DNA from: Niveibacterium sp. SC-1
GTDB lineage: Bacteria > Pseudomonadota > Gammaproteobacteria > Burkholderiales > Rhodocyclaceae
DNA: 64,000 nt
Reading direction: 5' to 3'
Assembly (NCBI RefSeq): GCF_038235435.1
Contig: NZ_CP151275.1
Span: forward strand, 1,054,001 to 1,118,000
Within the stretch, counting starts at the first letter, position 1. The number at the start of each line of letters is the position of its first letter. The notes under the pieces were generated by a model. It made no database searches. It saw only the letters and a program-made list of their open reading frames with translations, and was not told the origin of the DNA. Positions 58,683 through 64,000 of this stretch are shown here, piece after piece. Position numbers and translations under genes: made by a program.

Positions 58683-59695
58683 TGCCGCTCCTGCGCTACC
58701 TCTTGGGCCGGCTCGCCCTGGCCGTGCCCCAACTGCTGGGAATCGCCCTGCTGGCCTTCGCGCTCCTCAAGCTGATCCCGGGCGACCCGGCGCCCATGAT
58801 GCTCGGGCCGCTGGCCACCCAGGAAGCCGTGGACAAGCTACGCGCGGAAATGGGCCTGGATCAGACGCTACCAAGGCAGTTTGGTGCCTACCTGGGGCGC
58901 CTGGTGCAGGGCGACCTGGGCCGCTCGTGGCAGACCACCAACCCGGTGCTGCGCGACATCGCCGAGCGGTTGCCGGCGACGCTGGAGTTGGTGACGCTCT
59001 CGCTGCTGGTCGCCTTGGCCATCGGCGTGCCGCTCGGCTTGGCCGCGGGCCGCAACCCGGACGGGCCAACTGCCCGCGTCGCTGACGTCTTCACCACCGG
59101 CGTCGGTGCGCTGCCCGACTTCTGGCTCGCGCTGGTGCTGATCTTCGTGTTCTACAGCCTGCTGGGCGTGGCGCCGCCGCCAATCGGCCGGCTCGACATC
59201 GCGGTGCTGCCACCGCCCCCGGTCACCGGCTCCCACGTCGTGGACGCACTGCTTGCACGCGACATCGGTACCTTCCGCGCGGCGGCCCGCCAGCTCGTCC
59301 TGCCGGTCGCCACCCTCGGCGTGCTGTATGCCGTTCCACTGCTCACGATGACGCGTGCCACCGTGGCCCGCCTCAACACCAGCGACTTCATCCGGTTTGC
59401 CGAGGCCAAGGGGCTCACGCCTGCCCGCATCGCGTGCCACGCCCTGCGCAACGCCTTGCCCACGCTCGTCACGGTGTTTGGCGCGCTCTACAGCACGCTT
59501 GTGGGCAGTGTGGTCCTGGTCGAAGTGGTGTTCGCCTGGGGCGGCATCGGCCAGTACGCCGTGGGCGCCGTGCTCAATGCCGACATCAATGCCTCGCTCG
59601 GGTTCATCCTGGTCGCGGCGGTGGTCTCGCTGCTGGTCCACCTGGCCGTCGACCTCACCGCCATGCTGCTGGACCCCCGGCAGCGGCCGCAATGA
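58682..59695 (+). CDS. ABC transporter permease (DppB type)
   Basis: 337 residues from ATG 58682, overlapping the previous stop codon by one base. LLRYLLGRLALAVPQLLGIALLAFALLKLIPGDP is the DppB start, with GLDQTLPRQFGAYLGRLVQGDLGRSW and RFAEAKGLTPARIACHALRNALP (EAA loop). The C-type permease gene precedes the B-type here, the reverse of the common order. Confidence 0.93.
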   Translation: MPLLRYLLGRLALAVPQLLGIALLAFALLKLIPGDPAPMMLGPLATQEAVDKLRAEMGLDQTLPRQFGAYLGRLVQGDLGRSWQTTNPVLRDIAERLPATLELVTLSLLVALAIGVPLGLAAGRNPDGPTARVADVFTTGVGALPDFWLALVLIFVFYSLLGVAPPPIGRLDIAVLPPPPVTGSHVVDALLARDIGTFRAAARQLVLPVATLGVLYAVPLLTMTRATVARLNTSDFIRFAEAKGLTPARIACHALRNALPTLVTVFGALYSTLVGSVVLVEVVFAWGGIGQYAVGAVLNADINASLGFILVAAVVSLLVHLAVDLTAMLLDPRQRPQ

Positions 59696-59730
59696 ATACC
59701 GGCATCCCCTCTTCCTCCCGGAGCCTTCCC

Positions 59731-60222
59731 ATGAATCCCCTCGTCAAGGACACCCGCACTCTCACACTGGCCGGCGGCCTGGCCGTGCTGCAAGCCGCCA
59801 TCGCCGAAGCCGGGCGCATCGGCCAGCCGATGTGCATCTCCGTCGTTGATACGGGCGGCAATCTGCTGGCGTTCGGGCGGATGGACGGCTCCAAGGCGCT
59901 GTCGGTCATCTCGTCGCGCAACAAGGCGGTGACGGCCGCCCTGTCGAACGCGCCGACCGGCGGCGCGCACGCCGATGTGGAGCTGCAGGTCACGCTGGCC
60001 TCCGAGAACCAATGGACCAACCTGATCGGCGGGCTGCCGATCCGTGTCGGTGACCACGTGCTGGGCGCCGTGGCCGCGGGCTCGGGCACGGGCACGCAGG
60101 ATCTCGCGGTGGCCCGCGCCGGCGCGGCCGCCATCGCGGGCGCGCACATGTTCGAGGAATTCGAACCCATGGGCGCCGAAGACACCGGCATCATCCGGGG
60201 CCAGGCGCCCGTGCGCACCTGA
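59731..60222 (+). CDS. GlcG/HbpS-family heme-binding-like protein
   Basis: 163 residues from ATG 59731, which has GGAG 9 bases upstream; ATG 59692, overlapping the permease stop, would add 13 residues without a domain. Body: LTLAGGLAVLQAAIAEAG, MCISVVDTGGNLLAFGRMDG, SRNKAVTAALSNAPTGG, GAVAAGSGTGTQDLAVARAG, which is the GlcG/HbpS/PduO-C fold. Frequent beside catabolic transport operons; function unclear. Confidence 0.88.
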   Translation: MNPLVKDTRTLTLAGGLAVLQAAIAEAGRIGQPMCISVVDTGGNLLAFGRMDGSKALSVISSRNKAVTAALSNAPTGGAHADVELQVTLASENQWTNLIGGLPIRVGDHVLGAVAAGSGTGTQDLAVARAGAAAIAGAHMFEEFEPMGAEDTGIIRGQAPVRT

Positions 60223-60306
60223 GCGCCGCGATGGCTACACTGGACAGCTGTTCCCGCTGGAACAAGACACGCGCCGCACTCGCGCGCCAAGACCTGGACA
60301 CCCTGC

Positions 60307-60909
60307 ATGGACGACGAAACCAACGACGACAACGCCGACCCCAAGCTCGAGGAGCTGCAGATCGGCGGGCGGCTCAAGCATGCGCGCATCCTGCAGGGGA
60401 TGCGCATGCGCGAACTGGCCGAGCGCGTGGGCTGTGCCGAGAGCATGATCTCCAAGATCGAGAGCGGCAAAACCACGCCGTCCATCGTGATGCTGCAACG
60501 CCTGGTGACGGCGCTCAACCGCGACCTGTCGTCCTTCTTCGGCGCCAGCGTCAGCGCGCCGGGCGTGGTCCAGAAGGCGGGCGAGCGGCCGATCTCCACC
60601 ACCGACGCCATCCGCGGCGGCACGGGCACGAGCTACGAGCGACTGATCCCGTTTGCGGCCGGCAACCTGCTGGAGGGCAACATCCACCGCATCGAACCCG
60701 GCGCCGAGAAGGTGGACACGATCACGCACCAGGGCGAGACCATGGGTTATGTCATCGAGGGCGAACTCGATCTGACCATCGACACCACGACGTACCGGCT
60801 CGGCACGGGCGACTCCTTCTTCTTCAAGAACCACCTCACCAGCCGCTACCGCAACCCCGGGACCACGCTCGCGCGGGTGCTGTGGGTGAACACGCCGCAG
60901 GTGCACTGA
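60307..60909 (+). CDS. XRE-family regulator with C-terminal cupin
   Basis: 200 residues. Helix-turn-helix (about 18-75; MRELAERVGCAESMISKIESGKTTPSIVMLQRLVTAL) and cupin (about 125-195; GYVIEGELDLTIDTTTYRLGTGDSFFF). PuuR/SutR-like: typically senses the amino-acid- or amide-type substrate of the adjacent operon through the cupin. Probably the local regulator of the amide-uptake module. Confidence 0.9.
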   Translation: MDDETNDDNADPKLEELQIGGRLKHARILQGMRMRELAERVGCAESMISKIESGKTTPSIVMLQRLVTALNRDLSSFFGASVSAPGVVQKAGERPISTTDAIRGGTGTSYERLIPFAAGNLLEGNIHRIEPGAEKVDTITHQGETMGYVIEGELDLTIDTTTYRLGTGDSFFFKNHLTSRYRNPGTTLARVLWVNTPQVH

Positions 60910-60952
60910 GGCGCCGTCCCGACCGCCGGCGCGCCGCCGCAGGAGCAGCGCG

Positions 60953-62782
60953 ATGACGGCAAAGACCGGCCCGCTACTGAGCGTCGCCAACCTCACCACC
61001 TGCATCCTCACCCCGGCGGGACCGCGCACCGTTGTCGACGGCCTCGATTTCACGGTCGAAGCCGGCGAGGTCCTGGCCCTGATCGGCGAATCCGGTTCGG
61101 GCAAGAGTGTTGCCACGCAATCGCTGCTGGGGCTCTTGCCCAGCCCCCCAGGACGCGTCGTGGCGGGCACCGCCCTGTTCGAGGGCCGCGACCTGCTGGC
61201 GCTGACGCCGGCGCAGTTGCAGCAGGTGCGCGGCAACCGCATCGGCGCCATCTTCCAGGAGCCGATGGCCGCGCTCAATCCGATGCTGCCGGTCGGCGAG
61301 CAGATCGCCGAGACGCTCGTCACCCACCGCAACATGGACCGGCAGGCGGCACGCGCGGAAGCGCTGCGCCTGCTCGACCGCGTGCGCATCCCCGACGCCG
61401 CGGCGCGCGCCAGGCTGCATCCTGTCGCACTGTCGGGAGGCATGTGCCAGCGGGTGGTGATCGCCGCCGTGCTCGCGTGCAAGCCTGCGCTGGTGATCGC
61501 CGACGAACCCACCACGGCGCTCGACGCCACAGTGCAGGCCGAGATCCTGGCGCTGCTGCGCGAACTGCAGGCCGAGTCCGGCTGCGGCATCGTCTGCATT
61601 ACGCACGACATGGACGTGGTCCGCCAGATCGCGGACCGCGTGCTCGTCATGCGCAGCGGCCGCGCCGTGGAAAGCGGAACGCGCGACGCCGTGCTGCAAG
61701 CACCGCGCCACGACTACACGCGCATGCTGATCGAAGCCACCCGGCCGGCCACCCCGCGCGCGCCCGTCGCGCCGGCGCCGAAGGTGGCTACCGACCCGCT
61801 GGTCATCGAGGACCTGACGGTGTCCTTCCCGCGTGCCCAGTCGCTGCTGGCAGTGCGCCGCGCCGAACGGCTCTTCGCCGTCGATGGCGTCAGCCTGCGC
61901 GTGCGCGCTGGCGAGACACTGGCGCTGGTGGGCGAAAGCGGCAGCGGCAAGTCGACCCTCGCGCGCGCCATCCTCGGGCTGGCCGGCATCGACGCCGGGC
62001 GCGTGCGCGTGCAGGGCCGCGACGTGGTCACGGAGCGCGAGCGCCTGCGCGGGCGTGTGCAGTACGTGTTCCAGGACCCGCAATCGTCGCTCGACCCCCG
62101 GTGGCGCGCCTGGCAGTCGGTGGCCGAACCGCTGCGCCTGGCCGGCGAACGCCGGCCAGGCGTCCTGCGCGAAACCGCCGCCGCCTGCATGGCGCGCGTG
62201 GGGTTGGCCGACCACGCCGACCGGTATCCGCACGAGCTCTCCGGCGGCCAGCGGCAGCGCCTGGGCATCGCGCGGGCCCTCAGCGTGGCGCCAGACCTGG
62301 TGATTGCGGACGAAGCGGTCTCCGCGCTCGATGCGGCCACGCGTCTGCAGGTGCTGGAACTGCTGGACCGCATCCAGCGGGACACCGGGCTGCCGTTGCT
62401 GTTCATCACCCATGACTTCTCGGTGGTCACCCGCATCGCGCACCGGGTGGCGGTGCTGCGCTTCGGGCAGTTGCTGGAGATCGGTCCGACGGCGGCGGTG
62501 CTCCAACGGCCGCAACACGCGTACACGCGCGCCCTGATCGCGGCCGCGATGACCGGTGAGGCCGCCTCCTTGCCGGGAAGCCGTGGCCATCGCCTGGGCG
62601 CGGCCGGCTCGCAGCGGCCTTGGCGGCCGATGCGGGAGGTCGGCGACGGCCATTTCGTGACGGAGGAGGACGCGCCTGCCGCCTCCTCCCAGGACGACGC
62701 CCGCCGGATGAACCCGGGCGCCGGGCCAGACCCCGCGCTCCCTGCCGACATGAACCGCCTTTCGATGGAGGGACCGCGATGA
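60953..62782 (+). CDS. ABC transporter ATPase, two fused ATP-binding domains (DppD-DppF/GsiA type)
   Basis: 609 residues. First domain: Walker A GESGSGKSV (about 43-51), signature LSGGMCQRV, ADEPTTALD. Second: GESGSGKST, LSGGQRQRLG, ADEAVSALD (Ala for Pro after the catalytic Glu region). A single protein thus energises the importer. The tail of about 90 residues is Pro/Ala-rich. ATGA overlap with the hydantoinase gene. Confidence 0.93.
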   Translation: MTAKTGPLLSVANLTTCILTPAGPRTVVDGLDFTVEAGEVLALIGESGSGKSVATQSLLGLLPSPPGRVVAGTALFEGRDLLALTPAQLQQVRGNRIGAIFQEPMAALNPMLPVGEQIAETLVTHRNMDRQAARAEALRLLDRVRIPDAAARARLHPVALSGGMCQRVVIAAVLACKPALVIADEPTTALDATVQAEILALLRELQAESGCGIVCITHDMDVVRQIADRVLVMRSGRAVESGTRDAVLQAPRHDYTRMLIEATRPATPRAPVAPAPKVATDPLVIEDLTVSFPRAQSLLAVRRAERLFAVDGVSLRVRAGETLALVGESGSGKSTLARAILGLAGIDAGRVRVQGRDVVTERERLRGRVQYVFQDPQSSLDPRWRAWQSVAEPLRLAGERRPGVLRETAAACMARVGLADHADRYPHELSGGQRQRLGIARALSVAPDLVIADEAVSALDAATRLQVLELLDRIQRDTGLPLLFITHDFSVVTRIAHRVAVLRFGQLLEIGPTAAVLQRPQHAYTRALIAAAMTGEAASLPGSRGHRLGAAGSQRPWRPMREVGDGHFVTEEDAPAASSQDDARRMNPGAGPDPALPADMNRLSMEGPR

Positions 62783-64000
62783 ACAACTTCGACCTGGTCG
62801 TGCGGCGTGCGCGCGTCGCCACCGCGGCCGACACCTTCGATGCCGACATCGGCATCGTCGATGGGCGCATCGTCCAGATCGGGCTGCAGCTGGCAGCCGG
62901 CCGCCAGGAGATCGACGCTGCAGGCCGGGTGGTAACGCCGGGCGGGGTCGACGCGCATTGCCACCTCGACCAGCCGATGCCGGCGCCGATCCGGATGGCC
63001 GACGACTTCGACACCGGCACGCGCGCGGCCGCCTGCGGCGGAACGACCACCGTCATTCCTTTCGCCGCGCAGCAGAAGGGGCAGTCGCTGCGCGCCGCGG
63101 TGGCCGACTACCATCGCCGCGCCGAAGGCCAGGCCCACGTGGACTATGCCTTCCACCTGATCGTGAGCGACCCGACGCCCACGGTGCTGGAAGAGGAGTT
63201 GCCGGCTTTGATCCGCGAAGGCTACACGTCGTTCAAGATCTACATGACCTACGACGACCTGAAGCTCAACGACGGCCAGATCCTGGACGTGCTCGAAGTC
63301 GGGCGCCGGCATGGCGCCATGGTGATGATCCACGCCGAGAACGCGGACTGCATCGAGTGGCTCACCAAGCGCCTGGAGGCAGCCGGCCGGACCGCACCAC
63401 GCTTTCACGCGCACGCCCGGCCCATGCTGGTGGAGCGCGAGGCCACGCACCGCGCGATCTCGCTCGCCGAGCTAGTCGACGTGCCGATCCTCCTCGTGCA
63501 CGTGTCCGGGCGGGAGGCCGTGGAGCAGATCCGCTGGGCCCGTGCGCACGGCCTGAAGGTGTTTGCGGAGACCTGCCCGCAGTACCTGTTCCTCACCGCG
63601 GCGGACCTCGGCATCGACGACAGTTACCTCGGTGCCCGGTGTGTCTGCAGCCCGCCGCCGCGCGACAAGCAGAACCAGGCGGTGATCTGGGACGCCCTGA
63701 ACGACGGTGTGTTCACCGTCTTCAGCTCCGACCATGCGCCCTTCCGCTACGAAGGGGCGGATGGCAAGAAACCGGGAGGCGCCGAGGTCGCTTTCCGCCA
63801 CATCCCTAACGGCATTCCCGGCATCGAGACGCGCATGGCGCTGCTCTATTCCGAGGGTGTACTCGGCGGGCGGATGACGCTTTCGCGCTTCGTCGAGCTG
63901 ACGGCGACCAACCCGGCCAAGGCCTTTGGCCTGCACCCGCGCAAGGGCACGATCGCGGTCGGCGCCGATGCCGACCTGGTTATCTGGGACGAGCGCGAGT
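62779..64000 (+). CDS. Dihydropyrimidinase/hydantoinase (truncated by window edge)
   Basis: 407 residues visible; the stop is beyond the right edge. Amidohydrolase barrel with binuclear metal ligands His60, His62 (DAHCHLD), carboxylated Lys153 (SFKIYMTYDD), His185 (MIHAEN), His241 (VHVSG) and Asp318 (FSSDHAPF). Opens cyclic ureides such as hydantoins or dihydropyrimidines. Coupled to the importer by ATGA overlap, so its substrate probably enters by that route; the amidase may act on the opened product. Confidence 0.92.
   Translation, partial: MNNFDLVVRRARVATAADTFDADIGIVDGRIVQIGLQLAAGRQEIDAAGRVVTPGGVDAHCHLDQPMPAPIRMADDFDTGTRAAACGGTTTVIPFAAQQKGQSLRAAVADYHRRAEGQAHVDYAFHLIVSDPTPTVLEEELPALIREGYTSFKIYMTYDDLKLNDGQILDVLEVGRRHGAMVMIHAENADCIEWLTKRLEAAGRTAPRFHAHARPMLVEREATHRAISLAELVDVPILLVHVSGREAVEQIRWARAHGLKVFAETCPQYLFLTAADLGIDDSYLGARCVCSPPPRDKQNQAVIWDALNDGVFTVFSSDHAPFRYEGADGKKPGGAEVAFRHIPNGIPGIETRMALLYSEGVLGGRMTLSRFVELTATNPAKAFGLHPRKGTIAVGADADLVIWDERE

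Overview
The window is about 64 kb of gene-dense, GC-rich proteobacterial chromosome with strong GC bias at third codon positions. Gene content (DHA2-type efflux operon with an outer-membrane lipoprotein, ssu genes, split anaerobic ribonucleotide reductase, NrtR-controlled NAD salvage, trimeric autotransporter) fits a facultatively anaerobic, free-living betaproteobacterium, perhaps Rhodocyclales. That placement is inference; no rRNA or tRNA gene is visible. I found no insertion sequence, prophage or CRISPR array.

Left part (1-13.3 kb): the 3' end of a glycerophosphodiester phosphodiesterase gene, a MarR-controlled EmrAB/outer-membrane-factor efflux operon, a MAPEG protein, an alkylation-repair operon (ada, an Oxygenase-NA-type 2OG-Fe(II) oxygenase, alkB), a double SRPBCC protein, pssA, creA, a small secreted protein and an aldo/keto reductase. 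Next (13.4-20 kb) come two riboswitch-controlled transport genes: a TPP riboswitch before the pyrimidine transporter cytX, and a fluoride riboswitch before a CLC-F type fluoride/proton antiporter. A sulfonate uptake operon (ssuE-ssuA-ssuC-ssuB, without ssuD) follows.

Centre (20-34 kb): an anaerobic class III ribonucleotide reductase locus in which the glycyl-radical tail is encoded by a separate small gene. Its promoter has a perfect FNR box and two tandem NrdR-like boxes. Then a BLUF photoreceptor gene diverging from a Crp/Fnr-family regulator, a NarX-like histidine kinase, and a four-gene signalling operon (CHASE3-GAF hybrid kinase with three receivers, CheR, CheB, receiver-kinase).

Right-centre (34-54 kb): an NrtR regulator diverges from a six-gene NAD operon (isochorismatase-fold amidase, pncB, nadE, nadM-Nudix, pnuC, nadR-like) with a 21-bp near-perfect palindrome over the promoter. 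A TPR protein/trimeric autotransporter pair, assorted oxidoreductase, cupin and YciI genes, an ABC-F ATPase, a conserved-looking 55-residue basic protein, a PAS-GGDEF diguanylate cyclase, a SET-type sugar exporter and a Nudix hydrolase follow.

Right end (54.4-64 kb): an amidase, a complete peptide/nickel-type ABC importer (binding protein, two permeases, fused double ATPase), a GlcG/HbpS-like protein, an XRE-cupin regulator and a dihydropyrimidinase/hydantoinase running off the window. This looks like an uptake-and-hydrolysis module for a cyclic or linear amide. The amidase abuts a gene fragment that has lost its 5' end, which suggests the module arrived by recombination.
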